Assembly: GCA_947095585.1 (NCBI GenBank)
Contig: OX352763.1
Coordinates: 13,317,462 to 13,381,461, forward strand
Length of the DNA: 64,000 nucleotides
Origin: Nephrocerus scutellatus
Lineage: Eukaryota; Arthropoda; Insecta; Diptera; Pipunculidae
Direction of reading: 5' to 3'
Within the stretch, counting starts at the first letter, position 1. Each line of letters starts with the position of its first letter. Positions 24,790-37,090 of this stretch are shown piece by piece. The notes beneath the pieces were generated by a model. That model searched no databases. It saw nothing but the letters and a program-made list of their open reading frames with translations, and had not been told where the DNA came from. The translations under genes and the position numbers were made by a program.

Positions 24790-26500
24790 TTAGACATTAT
24801 TGTTGTTCCATCGTCGTCAAGACGTGTACAATCAACCAACGAACCAACACTACGAAAAAAGAACAGGCAGCAAAGATTGCCATAATGGCCCAACGACACA
24901 GACGAAGCAGAAAAACCAATCCCTCAGACAACAAGCCAACAGCACGTCGTGGAGGAATAAAAGCAGAAGATAAAATTACATATAATATACGTACATATAT
25001 ATAGAAATAAATCTCAGTACCGCAGCGCCTATTAAATAAATAAATAAAACGACCAAGCCACACGCACTCCAGCAAAAAAGCAACAACAACAACAACATTA
25101 CAAGTGATAACGTCGACGTTCCACAACGGGGAAGGACGGACGGATGGTCGGTCGGTCTGACGGGCGATCCGACGACCAAAAGAAGAATAATAATTCTGTT
25201 TGAGCCCCCTGCAAGTCGATGGCGAGCAGTACCCGCTATATCAGTGTTACTAGGTATAGAAACAGGTAAAACAGGTATTTGCCGTCACGGACGGCGAAAC
25301 GACCGACGAAATGCCAAACGGGCGAACACCGAAGAACGCTATAAAGAACGGCGAAAGAACACTAAAGGAAGAACTCGAGTAAAGATCGAGAATCATGAAT
25401 GCATTGCGCAAAAGTACGCGCGATCGCACTCGTACTCGGGTAATTATCGTTACTTTTTTTTGTATTTTCAATACATCGTTAGTTGGTGAAGTGGTGAAGC
25501 GAATATCTAACTACACACAACCTAAGCATAGATAGAATCACAGAAAGAAAACAACCAAACTACCTACCTACGAGCTCCCTGCGACCAGCGCTTCGCATAC
25601 TGGAGATGATAATGATTCTAAGCACGAAATTCAATACGTACATAACATAGCATAACTGCGAAAAGTATCTCCACTCTAACCACAGAACTGTCTGTCTGTC
25701 AGCCTGGAAAAGGCTATAACTACGTACGTATGTGTGGACAAGCCGAAAGGAAAATGCGAAAAGCTTCTTTTCTTTTCCCAACTCAATCGGAATTCGAAGA
25801 TAACAGCACGGTAGAAACAACAACAAAAACAACAACCAATTCACTTCCCTCTCGCTCGACGAGCGACTTGTCATGGCACTAGTATGTGAATTCCGAATGT
25901 GTACAACTGAATATCTGCGTCGTACACTTCGAATCGAATCTTTTACAGACACAGATACAGGTACAGGCGAGTGAGAGTGAACTTCAATTTCATTCGCTGT
26001 TCTGTTTGCGTAATAAGAGACAATGAAGAAGACGCGACACCGCGATCCGCGAGTGGAAAACTGAAAGAGAGAGAGATATTCTCGGAAGAGCAAGTAATTC
26101 AAGCGGTTTAAGTTGTACGCTGATTTACGCATTCGTATGAGCTATGCGCGTCGCGATCACTCTCTTCGCAGCGCACGAACACACGTTCGAAACTAGCTGT
26201 AAATGACGAACACATACGGTTGGAACGCAAAGCATAACGTCAGGAGACGATGACGATGATAATGATTCGTGAGACTTTTCAGAAGCGGCATACAGGTGGT
26301 TTTCTTGTTCGGTTTTTGTGCCGCCTTCTTTGCGAAAGAGAATGAGAAGAGAGCAGAATTTAGGGAGAGAGTAAGTTATTGCAAAGAAAGAAACGTTATA
26401 TACACAAACGAATGGACAATTTTTAAAAAAAATTACAAAAAACATAAAGATAGTTGGTGCTGCCAACTCCTACAAAAATTAAGCGACTAGGTTCTCCAGT
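24790..26500. promoter_or_regulatory. Less AT-rich segment, candidate regulatory DNA or leader of ovo/svb
   Basis: By eye this block is richer in GC and CpG than its surroundings and is free of recognisable transposon sequence. It contains CAA repeats (around 25082-25097), clusters of CGAC/GACG words around 25.1-25.45 kb, and a GA-repeat at about 26063-26076 that could bind GAGA factor. Open frames on the minus strand (such as 25560-26132) are low-complexity and match nothing I recognise. I interpret the block as regulatory or untranslated sequence a few kb upstream of svb. A composition shift is the only direct evidence. Confidence 0.3.
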
Positions 26501-27785
26501 CATATTAATATATGTAAATAAAATGAAAGCGCTTATTTGCAAAAACAAATTTTAATTTCTTTTCTTAAATCGACGTAAATTGGTACTTTCTTATTAGATT
26601 TTATTGTTTCTTTTCTTCCACAAAACTAATCATGATATGATCATAATGGTTTACTTTATATAGGTACATTGAATCCCAGAAACTTTTTCAATACGTTAGC
26701 TAAGCCAGTAGCATACTTAGGGGGAGGCGACAAGGGCGATCCGCATAGCGTGCCAGCAATTATGGGGTGATACCCAACTGTGAAAAAAATAAAAACTTAC
26801 ACAAAACATCATAACGTCGTTTGTCAGTGTCGGTGGTGCAATGGTTAGAACCATTGGCTCCCACTCTGAGGACACCGGGTGTATTTTTTTTCTCACCGCA
26901 CTGATCATCTAGATTACAACTACACATGATATAGTGCTGTACATATGATATACAGTTGCCGTATACTGCTGTATTTACATGTACGGTTGAGTTGATGTAT
27001 GAAGTAATCAAGATGAGAGCCATCAATGTGGATTTGTGAGCACAATATTCTACTTTGTGAGTGCTCCTGTGTGAACTCAACTCCTCCACCCACCACAACA
27101 CTTTCTTCCCTTCGTCTATCGCAATATTTGCAAGCTCACGATTTGCCAAGACATTATGAGGGTGTAAATCCTTTGAATCGTGCGCTAATTTAAAAAAAAA
27201 AAAAACAATGATTTTCAACGATTTTCTTCTTAAACTTCTTAAACACAGCCAAGCATCTGTTAAAAGACTCTCAATAACGTGCTGAAGTAATCATTATGCT
27301 GCAGTAAAAGTATTGGCTACAAATTTTGATCAAAAAGAAAATTTAGACACCAGAGGTGCTGCAAAGAACCTTATGCCTGCTGTGTGTGATTTCACATTTC
27401 TTTGCGATCTTCTCTTTTGGAATGATATACTATGTGAAACAAATTGTGCTCACTTTGCATTACAAAGTAAAGGCTTAAGTGTTGATCAATTAGCTATGAA
27501 AAAAGAAGTATTTATATTGAAGAAAAACGGAGTAATATTGTAGAAGAGGAAATAGATCTTGCTGTGAAAAAATCGGAGGGCTACGACATCTGTGCTCAAA
27601 CACGGAATGTAGATTCTGCTTGGAGGAGGACGAAACATCCGGGCAAATTGACTGTCCAGGTTTGATCTGCTTAAGGAGACATATTTTTCACAAGGTATTA
27701 TGTTCATCGGCGGAATTGCGTAATTCTGCCACTAAGGACATAATATCCTTCATAAGGTCTTAGATTAGTTACACCCTACGATATA
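26501..27785. other. Gene-free stretch
   Basis: An A-box-like word occurs at 26834 (see rejected items). Open frames such as 27313-27543 show no domain I recognise. Confidence 0.4.
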
Positions 27786-28235
27786 ATAGATCATTTTAGG
27801 TCGCAGTATCAGTCAATTTGGGCTAGGTTTATTGAGGAAAAAAGTACATCCGGGAGCCATAAATCATAATCATGTACGAATGGATCAAAGAGAGCTGAAG
27901 GCACTGGTGTACAAGTACATGACCCAAAAACAGTACCCGAGCATTTTCCAAGCAGAGGTGCATGCTATAGATAGATTGGCTAACTTTAATCTGGAAAAGA
28001 ATATAGAACATCTAGCAGCCAAGAAGCAATAAGGGACCTGGATGCATTCCACATCACGACAGGAATGGTGGAGGTGTGAAGCGAAGACTTAACAGATTCG
28101 GCGAGGACAGAAAAGTTTGTCTATACTAGGTTCCGGGACACATCAATATAAAAGGCAAAGAGAAAGAAACTCAGCTAGTAGGATCAAAACCATTCTGTGG
28201 TATTGGATACTGCAAAATACGGGAGAGATGTGCAC
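27786..28235 (+). mobile_element. RNase H fragment of a non-LTR retrotransposon
   Basis: The plus frame contains KQYPSIFQAEVHAIDRLAN (the catalytic Glu block AExxAI). After a stop and frameshifts comes VPGHINIKGKEKETQL, the last catalytic block, with decayed flanking. This is RNase H of a LOA/R1/jockey-type element with no RT attached. Confidence 0.6.
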
Positions 28236-28241
28236 ATTTCA

Positions 28242-28520
28242 TCTATACTAATATTATGAAGAGGTAATGATAGTTTGTATGTAGGAAGTAATCTTTGGAA
28301 TACTGGACCAATTTCAAAAATTTTTGCATTAATATTTAGAATGGAGTTTCAGCGTGAATATATGCTATATATTATCTAAACAACTAAAGTCGACGAAAAA
28401 AAGCCACATTGCGGGATTGATGTGTGCTGAAAAGATTTGTAACAATAAGAAGAGTAAATATGTTTTTTTTTATAAGTTATTTGGACATAGTACGAATTGA
28501 AAAACAAAGTACCTATACCC
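28242..28520 (+). mobile_element. Helitron-like 5' end
   Basis: It begins TCTATACTAATATTATGAAG directly after an A, then GTAATGATAGTTTGTATG and TACTGGACCAATTTCAAAAA. This is the typical 5' end of a widespread insect Helitron group. No CTRR 3' terminus was recognised, so the right boundary is a guess. Confidence 0.5.
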
Positions 28521-29280
28521 ACGTACAAAATTTAATATATTAATTTTTTTATTTTTTATTTATAGATCCACGAATTCCATAAGCAGTTCATGAAACTTGT
28601 GTTCTTGGCTGGCTCAGTTGATGTTTCTTAAGGGAGGCAAAGAAGTTTTCCTCTTGATTTATGGTGGAAATTGGAAAATGTGTTTAAAATTTATAAAATT
28701 TAGCTTAGATTTATAAATAGAAAACAAATATTTTATAAAAGATAACAAATATTTCCTTTAAAGCATCAAAGGTCCAGACAATTAACCAATGATGAGAAAA
28801 TAGAAGCACCCAAAGTTGTCAGAGAAAACTCCAACAAACTTCCAAATGGCAAAAACTGCATTTGGCACGTTTCAAGCAAATTCTCTTAAAAAATGTACAA
28901 ACAAATTCCCCATCCCCATGCAAAAAGATCAATTTCTTCTCTTACAAAGATCGACCATATTAGTATTCCATTCGAATGAGCATTAGAAAAATATTAACCA
29001 ACAAACGGACGATGATGGTATGGTGTGTGCATATTGAGAACCAAATACGAAAAAGAATCTACAAAGAAGTGAAAAATTGAAAAAGGAAAATAGCTAAGAA
29101 GCAGAGTAGAAATAATAGAAAAATATACCTGATCGACAAGACCGGTGCGGTTGTTACCTCTACCTTGACTCTGAGACGTGTAAGTAAGCAACCGAGACCA
29201 AGCTCAACCGATAGAGCAATTTGCTTGGGAACCATGCGCCAAGAGTCGAGCTAGTGCTGTGAAGCAAATGGCAAACAACA
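28521..29280. other. Gene-free stretch upstream of the leader
   Basis: AT-rich, no recognised feature. Confidence 0.4.
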
Positions 29281-29332
29281 AGAATACAAAAAAAAAACAA
29301 CAACAACAACAACAAAAAAAAACGAACGACAG
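29281..29332 (+). other. Candidate 3' end of a non-coding upstream leader exon
   Basis: An A-rich, CAA-repeat stretch ends in CGACAG and is followed at 29333 by a full consensus donor, GTAAGT. A/CAA-rich sequence ending in a perfect donor is typical of fly 5' leader exons, so this could be an upstream leader exon of svb. No matching acceptor could be identified with confidence before 30271, and the donor could be chance. Confidence 0.25.
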
Positions 29333-29338
29333 GTAAGT

Positions 29339-30270
29339 TATGCCGTTCACATGTGTAATCTACCAGAATTTCCTGGTATGTGTGTTAGCTGTTCATTTGC
29401 GTTCATGGGGACAACGTGATGGGCAATGTATGCGTATATACCTTACCTCACACACACATTTCTTTACCGATTATCGCATCCATTTGTTCGGCCGGTTCAG
29501 GCGCTGTGCGGTACGTTGGTGAAGAACAGCTTTTTTACGGTGTTTTTTTGAGTCGGACTTGGTATTCGACTGGCGCGACTAACTGGCTTTGAGTAAACAC
29601 CGCTCGAATACAGTAAGAGACGATCCATCGCAGAGGATACACGCGTTTCGCTGCTAACTTCTTTCCGCAAGATCGTTCTGTTTTATTTTTCTTTTCCATA
29701 TCTGGTTGTTGTTTTTGTTCTGTGTGAATTCTTAAGGAGCATTCTTTGTATGTTCTAAGGAACATTCTACTCACATACGATTATAGAAGTTGATATACGT
29801 GTTGTTGCTTGGATTTTCACATCGAAACGAAAGGAATATTCTTCGGGTTTTCTGATTTGATCATCGTCCAATGTGAAAATCAGATTCGATCGATCGTGTC
29901 GCGCTCGTATGGATTGCTAAAATTGTGCATTTGTGAAATAATCGCGAAAAAAACATGAATTTGACTTTTGAAAAATGTTAAATTTCAATTAATTTTATTA
30001 AGAAGAAAGTGTTAAACAACCAATCGAAATAGGAAAACAAATTTAAGAAAAAGATCATACAAAAAAAACGTGAATTGTGATTGAAGTTAAGAAAAATAAA
30101 AAAAATAAAAAAACCAATTTGTGTAAACAAAATGTGTCCGGTACACATAACATGGATTAACGTGCTCACTGATTAAACTCAGAAAAGGATTATAATTATC
30201 TTACAAAAAAAAAAAAAACACACGCCGCCCAACTACACTCTGTTCACGAGACAATATTACTTAGAACAAA
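29339..30270 (+). promoter_or_regulatory. ovo: Probable svb promoter-proximal region and 5' leader
   Basis: This is the stretch immediately upstream of the svb start codon. It contains a locally less AT-rich segment (about 29.55-29.92 kb) and then an A-rich leader directly before the ATG. Three short upstream ORFs lie near the start: 29955-29981 (8 codons), 30132-30176 (14 codons) and a two-codon ORF at 30152. All are closed before 30271. I cannot fix the transcription start, so the division between promoter and leader is an inference. Confidence 0.45.
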
Positions 30271-30616
30271 ATGCCGAAAATATTTTTGATAAAAAATCGC
30301 CTGCATCAGCAGCAATTGCGACTATTAGAATCGCAAAATTTGCTACAAAATAAGGATGACGATAGACTGGTACCACCGCTGAGTCCAACCCCACCGCCAC
30401 ATCACAACAATCAACCGCAAGGATCGACCTCATCATCATTGTCTTCGTCGTCACATCATTATGGGGAAAATCTCAGTTCAAGACCATCACAGCCAACTTC
30501 TCCATCGCCAACAAATGAGCCCTTGAGCTTGGTGTCGTCGAGAAAACGTTACAGCCACCATCATCAACACCGTAGTAGTCTGCATTATCTACACCGTGGC
30601 CAAGACGATGAGCAAG
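30271..30616 (+). CDS. ovo: ovo/shavenbaby N-terminal coding exon (svb/OvoA-type start)
   Basis: This exon encodes residues 1-115 of the Ovo/Shavenbaby transcription factor plus the first base of codon 116. The protein begins MPKIFLIKNR followed by a Gln/Leu-rich stretch, which I recognise as the N terminus of Drosophila Svb/Ovo. In that family the first ~30 residues form the degron bound by the E3 ligase Ubr3 under control of the small Pri/Tal peptides. The lysines K3, K8 and K28 are present here. Downstream are a Pro/Ser/His-rich linker and a PLSL motif (residues 84-87) followed by a basic RKR stretch. The ATG has a good fly context (CAAA before ATG). The exon ends AAG and is followed by GTAAGT at 30617. 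The phase is 1, which matches the acceptor at 59930/59931. If read through, the frame continues into the intron with AT-rich non-conserved sequence, so that extension is not coding. Identification is by recognition, not by a search. Confidence 0.93.
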
Positions 30617-31234
30617 GTAAGTCTGAATTTTTGCATTGTATATATAAAAATATCAGAGCCCCACAAAAAATATATCAGATGCAGAGTTTTCTTTTCTTAA
30701 ATACAAAAATATTATATTATTATATTATATTATAATATTACTAATATTTTTACAAACGATTAAAAAAGGCCTATAATAAGCAAAATTTTAATTAAAGACT
30801 TAATAAATTAGTAATAATCAATATAATAATATATATCATAAGGAGAATTTTTTAAATACAATATTAATTTTATAAACGAAAAGAAACAAGAAAGGATATA
30901 AAGATGGAATTAAAATGATTCTATAATTCATATTTCTGACAAATGCTTTTTTCAAATAGATTTTTCAAATGAACTCAGTCAAAGAGGGACTTAAGAAGTT
31001 TCTTCAAAAATTTCATTCAGGAACATTCAAGGAAATAGGAAAAGAATTAGAAAAAAAACAGACTTCAAAGCAAAGTTTGTAAATATTCGGTAAATTTTGA
31101 GAAATAAAAAACTTAAGTAACTCAAAATTATCAAAATTTAAATAATTTAACAATTTGTTCAACAAATCGTTTGGGAAGAATTTTTTAATGTTGGAATGAA
31201 GGGTTCTAAAAAAAACTTCTATATGATTTTTTTT

Positions 31235-31697
31235 TTGCTAGCCAATTTGTTTTCTCTACAAAATTAGTCACAAAAGAGAGATTTTTGATTATAACTTATA
31301 ACCTTTAGAACAAACCGATAAAATAAACAAAAAAGGAAGTAACTTTAAATTCAATGGAAAAAATAGTTTGGAAAGGTTTTTCATGCTTTACATAACGCTC
31401 GAAGCGAAAGCTATTAAATAAAAAGGTCAGATACCATCAATATCATTTTTGACTCTTCAACCTGGCCTCTCCACAGCCGATGCTATCCAGTTTGACATGA
31501 AGAACATAAAGGATTTTCTGAAAGGCTTCTTTGGAGCTTGCGCTACGGTCATAACATCCCATCGGCACATTGCTCCCCAAATCTTCATATCTTAAGTATA
31601 ATTTGTTTACAAGAAGGTTAACTTTTCAACTTAAAATATCCCTCCCCCTACTAACTTCGTTCTTTTCCTTGGCAACATAATCCTAACACACACAAAG
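31235..31697 (+). repeat. Intronic direct duplication, copy 1
   Basis: It shares with 34151-34590 the words TTGCTAGCCAATTTGTTTT, AAAAGAGAGATTTTT, ATAACTTATAACCTTTAGAA, GCTCGAAGCGAAAGCTATTA, CTTCAACCTGGCCTCTCCAC, ATCCAGTTTGACATGAA and CATAATCCTAACACACA, in the same order and orientation. No coding function is seen. It is itself bracketed by a ~28 bp imperfect repeat (TTTTTAATGTTGGAATGAAG / TTTTTAATGTTTGAATGAAG) at about 31175 and 31703. Confidence 0.85.
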
Positions 31698-34150
31698 AAC
31701 TTTTTAATGTTTGAATGAAGGGTTAATTGATTAAAATAATGAACCGTAAAACTTCTATAGGAGTTTTTTCACATAAAAATTTCTTAATTATAAGAAATAT
31801 TATTTAATATGGGTTGCAAAAGTATTAAATAACAGATGTTATTTGAATAAAAAGTCAACCGACACAAAAAAAAACAAAAGACTTTAATAGAAAACGAACT
31901 TGAGTATTGTAAAATTTTAACTTTCTTAGAAATATGCATATAATTTATGCCAAATTACATCAGTTTCTTAATTTACAAAAAAAATATTATCGTAAAAAAT
32001 TAAAATTAAATCTTTTCCTGTTGTTTTCACTTATTTCTTTATATCATATGATATACTTAATATTGGAATGAGTAAAAACAATTATAATTTTGCGCAGTCA
32101 CTCGTATATGTCCACATGTGAGATGGAAACAAAATCTACAAAAACGCCACTTATCATGGAACTGTATGGGGGCGTGATTAAATTACATGTCGGTGTAATA
32201 TATAAACTCAAGTGAAAACAAAAATAATAAACCAAAAACGCCCAACTAAATGCCTTTAATCCACATAACACGAACAAATAGAGAAAGAACAATCGTAACA
32301 GCAGGAAAACTTTATCCATTGTGTGTTGGAGGATTTGATTAACGTTATGTCAAATAGCCTTTTACATTTTACACAATGCTTTTTGGTGTGCATTTTATAA
32401 AAATTCGTAATATATTGCATTAGGTATGCAAAACTATTTCTGTAAAAAAGTTGAACTCGGTCAAAAATGAATTGGAAAGATTTCTTCAAAAAAATGAATT
32501 TCTGTAGCGTTTTTCCAAAATATCACAAGAAAATTTCAATTAATTTATAACAAACTGATACTAGTCTTGGTAAATGACTTTCAATCATCTGTATCGGTAA
32601 ATAACAAGAATATAAAACGCCAACAACCATTCATTATTATTGAATTCCATTTCCATTTTAAGACAAATATTCTATATTTTTTTCTTATTGCTCCTACGTG
32701 CTTTTCTCTGTGCTTTGTCTGTACTCGCGTAAACGAATGAAGAGCTCAAAGCATTTAATAAAGCAATAAGAAATATTCGGCATTATTACACCTATGTCCC
32801 AAACATTTCCGTTCGGTCGCATAGACACATAATTGGATGTTTTTTAAACACACAAATGTAATATTTGTATAGGGTTTTGGTAATAATTGCGTAACCGATA
32901 TAATTCACCCACTGTTTTATTTGTAGTACAGAGCGTTAAAATCTTACGTCATTTTTCAATGTTGCGTTAGGTAAAAGTTCAATGAACACTTCTCGAGCTG
33001 AAGTGAAGACATTCACTTGTTTCACTCGTAGGGCTCTATGTGTCAGACGCATTCATGACTGTCTAGAAGAGAATATATACGTTACTTTATTCGCAGATAC
33101 ATGTTATACAGTACAAATAGCATTATATTTTCCAAACGCAGACTTTTTGCCTGGTAGAAAAATTAATAATATTTTTTTGCCGCAGTGTGAGACCACTGCA
33201 TAATAAATTATCAGCATAACAACTGTTGTATCGTGTGTACATTTCTCTCTCCCATGGCATGTGGAATGCTCTCCACCACAATAATGAGAATAACCTATCT
33301 GCTAACATCATCATCATCGCATTATTATCATGAGCAGCAAAGAAAATTCATGGCTAAGAATAAGTCGAAAGGAGAAGGGGGTTAGGATTTGCTTTAGTGG
33401 TTGGTTGCCCATCTGATGTTTCGCTGTAGGGACTTAAACATAGTAGAATAAATGATCATTGTTGCATCGCATCATCTTCAACGGACCATGGAGCATTAAA
33501 GAGAGTTTCCAACAGAATAACAAAAACGCAAAGCAACAACAACAAAATTTATATGTTGGGAATAAGATGAGAAGGGACATAGAATTCATTACCTATGAAA
33601 ATTGCTTCCTTTATATAAATAAATAAATAATCAGTAGATTCTTAGACTGGTTTCGCATGTCTGATGGCGAAGAGCCACATCGACTCACACCGAATAATAT
33701 ATGATACTAAGAGTTATTATATTAATATTACTTACACTGTTAACAATAGTATGCGGTATATCGTATTATGCCACATATTGGTTTGGGTTAACACTTGAAC
33801 ACTTTACTAAAACACAATCATTTAATGTATTTGAGAATGACTAGAAACAGATTTCTTTTTCACTGAAAATTAAACATTCGTCCTAATCTGCTAACAATTT
33901 CGCTGATTACTTTATTGTTTCAAATAACTTATATTCATTTGATGGGTAAAAACGGAGAAATCTGGGACATTTGACAAAATATTATATAAATTAGTAAAAA
34001 ATAAATTTTAATCTCCCACTAAATACTAAAAAAGGAAATGCACATCGAGTTTCGTTCCTTAGTCTTTAGTTTTTTATCAACTATTATTATAACCAAACAT
34101 AACTTCATATCATATGTCATCGCACTGATGAATTATAGTATTCTAGTTGG

Positions 34151-34590
34151 TTGCTAGCCAATTTGTTTTGACTAAAAAATTTAAAACAAAAGAGAGATTT
34201 TTGGTTATAACTTATAACCTTTAGAAAAAATCAATAAAATAAACAAAAATGAAAAAATTGTTTGGAAAAGTTTTTCATGCTTCACATAATGCTCGAAGCG
34301 AAAGCTATTAAATAAAAATGTCAGATACCATCAAAATCATATTTGGCTCTTCAACCTGGCCTCTCCACTGGTACCTATTTTAAACCGATGTTATCCAGTT
34401 TGACATGAAAAACATAAAAGATTTAATGAAAGGCTTCTTTGACCCTTACGCTACAATCACAACTTCCCTTCCTCAAATCATCATATCTTAGGTATAATTT
34501 TTTACAAAAAAGTTATCTACTTTTCAACTTCAAATATCCCTCCCCCTTCCAACTTTATTCTTTTCCTTGGCCACATAATCCTAACACACA
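34151..34590 (+). repeat. Intronic direct duplication, copy 2
   Basis: Second copy of the 31235-31697 sequence, about 2.9 kb downstream within the ovo intron, diverged by substitutions and small indels (for example an extra GGTACCTATTTTAAA block near 34370). Confidence 0.85.
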
Positions 34591-36185
34591 AAAAACACAC
34601 ACATAATTTTACTCAGTCTACAAGGTAGTTAGTTACTCAGGGGAAGTAAAAAAGCAAAAGTAATTTCTTAACACCTTTCACAAGTCAAACCAAACAACCA
34701 GCTTGCAGAGTCATCAATTTATTATGCACTCCACTGATATTAGCAGAAACGACTGCACGAAAAAAAAACTCAGCAACTGACTGACCGTCCATTATAAATC
34801 CATCCATCCATCCAGTCAAGCCCATTGACCATTTATACAATTCATGTGGTTAATTCGACGGCGAGGCGGTCTAAAGAAAAGAGGAATATGCAATTCTATC
34901 AAATTGACTAATGATATGATATTCCTGCCCGCAATCTAAATGGCGAATGATGTCGAGAATTTTTCAAGAACCGTTGATAAAAATCGAAATGTATTTATTT
35001 TTTGTTGTTTGTTTGCATTGTCATATTTCTGTGCCATCATGCAAAATCGTGACTTCTTTTTGATGCGATTCTTTTATTTTAATTTTCACTTCTGGACATT
35101 TTTCGGTTTGCCATATTTTTTTTTGTTTGTTACACTCGCATTTGCTAAACCTTAAAAACGAACCAGGAAAAAGAACAATATTCCACACACCTGTCTCTAT
35201 ATGGCCATCCAATAAAAAGCCAACAAAAAAACAACAACATAAGAAGAATGAAATTCTATCTCTAACTCTATCGATTCATTCATTCATGACTTTCGCATTA
35301 AGTGTTCTCGTCTGTGTTTTGAATCCGCTGTCGATGTATAGGATGTACGCGAAGAGTACTTTCGCGTGGCCAAAAGACAAATGGCGAACAGGTGATATTT
35401 TTTGTTTGAATGTTGCCTTATTTAATAGAGAAATGCCCCGATGAACAGTCAAATATTGACAGAGCACATCCTTCCTGTTAGGCGGCTATTAGGCGGAAGG
35501 CGAGTTTAAAAGAACACACACAAAAAACAGAACACTTCTACAGAATTTTTGGTTACGTTGGTTCTTTCGGGTTCTTCCGCCTTATGCACATCTGGATCGT
35601 GGAGGAATGATATTATCCCATTGCCGTAAAATGCGGCGCCGTAAGCGGGCAGACGTTTGTATCAATTAATAATTAACCCTTAACACAACTAATTTCGTTA
35701 GGAAAGAGTTTTTACATTGTGAAGCCCCATTTTCCCGTAGGGTTATGCGTAAATTAAACTGCGGTTTGTTTGACGTTTCAACTCGCAATCATTTATCATT
35801 TAATCAAGGAAAATTACACGCTTCAACAACGTTAGTAATTTGGCCAAATTTTTTTAGCAACTCAGTGTGTGATAACTCCAATTTTTGGTCTTCTTACTCA
35901 TCCAGATAAACGAAGAATTGAATGTCTGGTGGTAAAATATGAGTCAACATATGCACTTCATTATATTTCTGTAAAGATCAGACTGCCGTAAAGCACCGGT
36001 TTATAAACGCCTCGCGAATATTACCTACAATAATTTTCCAATACATTTCCGGTGTAAACAAGGCAAAGAAATGAACTACAGTCAAGAGTGCGTACGCAAA
36101 TATGTCGATTCCGCGTCTATCTCATGAATTAACCACATATGCAACCAATTGGCAAATTTTGAGATATGACTTGGACCTGCATCTA

Positions 36186-36268
36186 TATTAATAATAATAA
36201 TAATATTCGGCGCGACAGACCATTGCGGTCCAAGGCCTAGCTTCTCGTGACCATTTGTGTTATGTATA
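36186..36268 (-). mobile_element. SINE 3' tail fragment
   Basis: Reverse-complemented it ends with the ATT repeats and carries the CCTTGGACCGCAATGGTC-type block and ACACAAATGGTCACGAGAAG shared with the SINE copies at 11.8 and 15.7 kb. The tRNA-related half is missing. It lies directly beside a LINE fragment. Confidence 0.6.
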
Positions 36269-36269
36269 T

Positions 36270-37090
36270 TTACATCACATACCGAGAATTTCAGTTTCCT
36301 TGATGCAAGTGCCATTCATGGATAATGGCATGGGATTTAGGATTCGCTTAGATGACAGGAGACAGCATTGGGTTTTGGAAGCGTTAAATTCTACTCGATT
36401 GATTTCTCCCCATTGTACTGTTCTGTCTAGGTCAGAATTTAATGTACTTAACATACGTAATTGTTTCAGTTCCACATGAGAAGTGGACGTTCCTGAAACT
36501 TATATGAGAAGCTGAGAGTGCTGTCGTCAGCGAAAGAGTGAATTGGATTAGAGGTCACAGATAAGAGATCATTAATAACAATAAGGAAGAGAGTCGGGGA
36601 CAAAACAGAGCCTTGGCGTCATCATTTAAGTAATGTACTTTAGACTTGAAACAGTCCAAAACAATTTGAATTGAGTGGTCGAAAAGATAGCTTCTAACCC
36701 AGTGAAGCGGTTTTACAACGACTCCATAAGCACGCATTTTAGACAAAAGAACTTTATGCCAAACTCTGTGAAATGTCTTAGAAATATCGAGTGCAACAGC
36801 TTTGCTTCCTCCAAATTGATGCAAAGACCGGTTCCACCGTTCGGTGAGATATACCATCAAATCGCCAGTACAACGTTGCCCACGAAATCCATACTGCCGG
36901 TCGTTAAGGATTTCGTTGGTTTCAAGATATTTTTTTTGAGCTGAAAATTGATCAGCGTTTCCATGTCCTTAGAAACAATGGATGTAAGTGCTATGGGTCG
37001 CTACAAAGAAGGAGACGACTGCTCGCCTTTTCTTCGGTATGGGCTGGACAAAGGCTGCTTTCCAAAATCTCGGGAAATAATGTTTTATTT
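36270..37090 (-). mobile_element. CR1/jockey-like LINE RT fragment
   Basis: Minus-strand order: FPRFWKAAFVQPIPKKGE, RPIALTSIVSKDMETLIN, QYGFRGQRCTGDLMVYLTER, VALDISKTFHRVWHKVLLSK (RT motif with the catalytic D), LHWVRSYLFDHSIQIVLD, and finally VEFNASKTQCCLLSSKRIL. The FADD region is frameshifted and a GVPQG-type block is damaged, so the RT is dead. Same family as 11.4-12.5 and 47.3-48.2 kb. Confidence 0.75.

Noticed and set aside
25560..26132. 190-codon minus-strand frame
   Set aside because: No recognisable domain; composition fits a chance opening in a less AT-rich block.
26834..26880. tRNA or SINE from the A-box-like TGGTGCAATGG
   Set aside because: No B-box at the expected distance and no tRNA cloverleaf.
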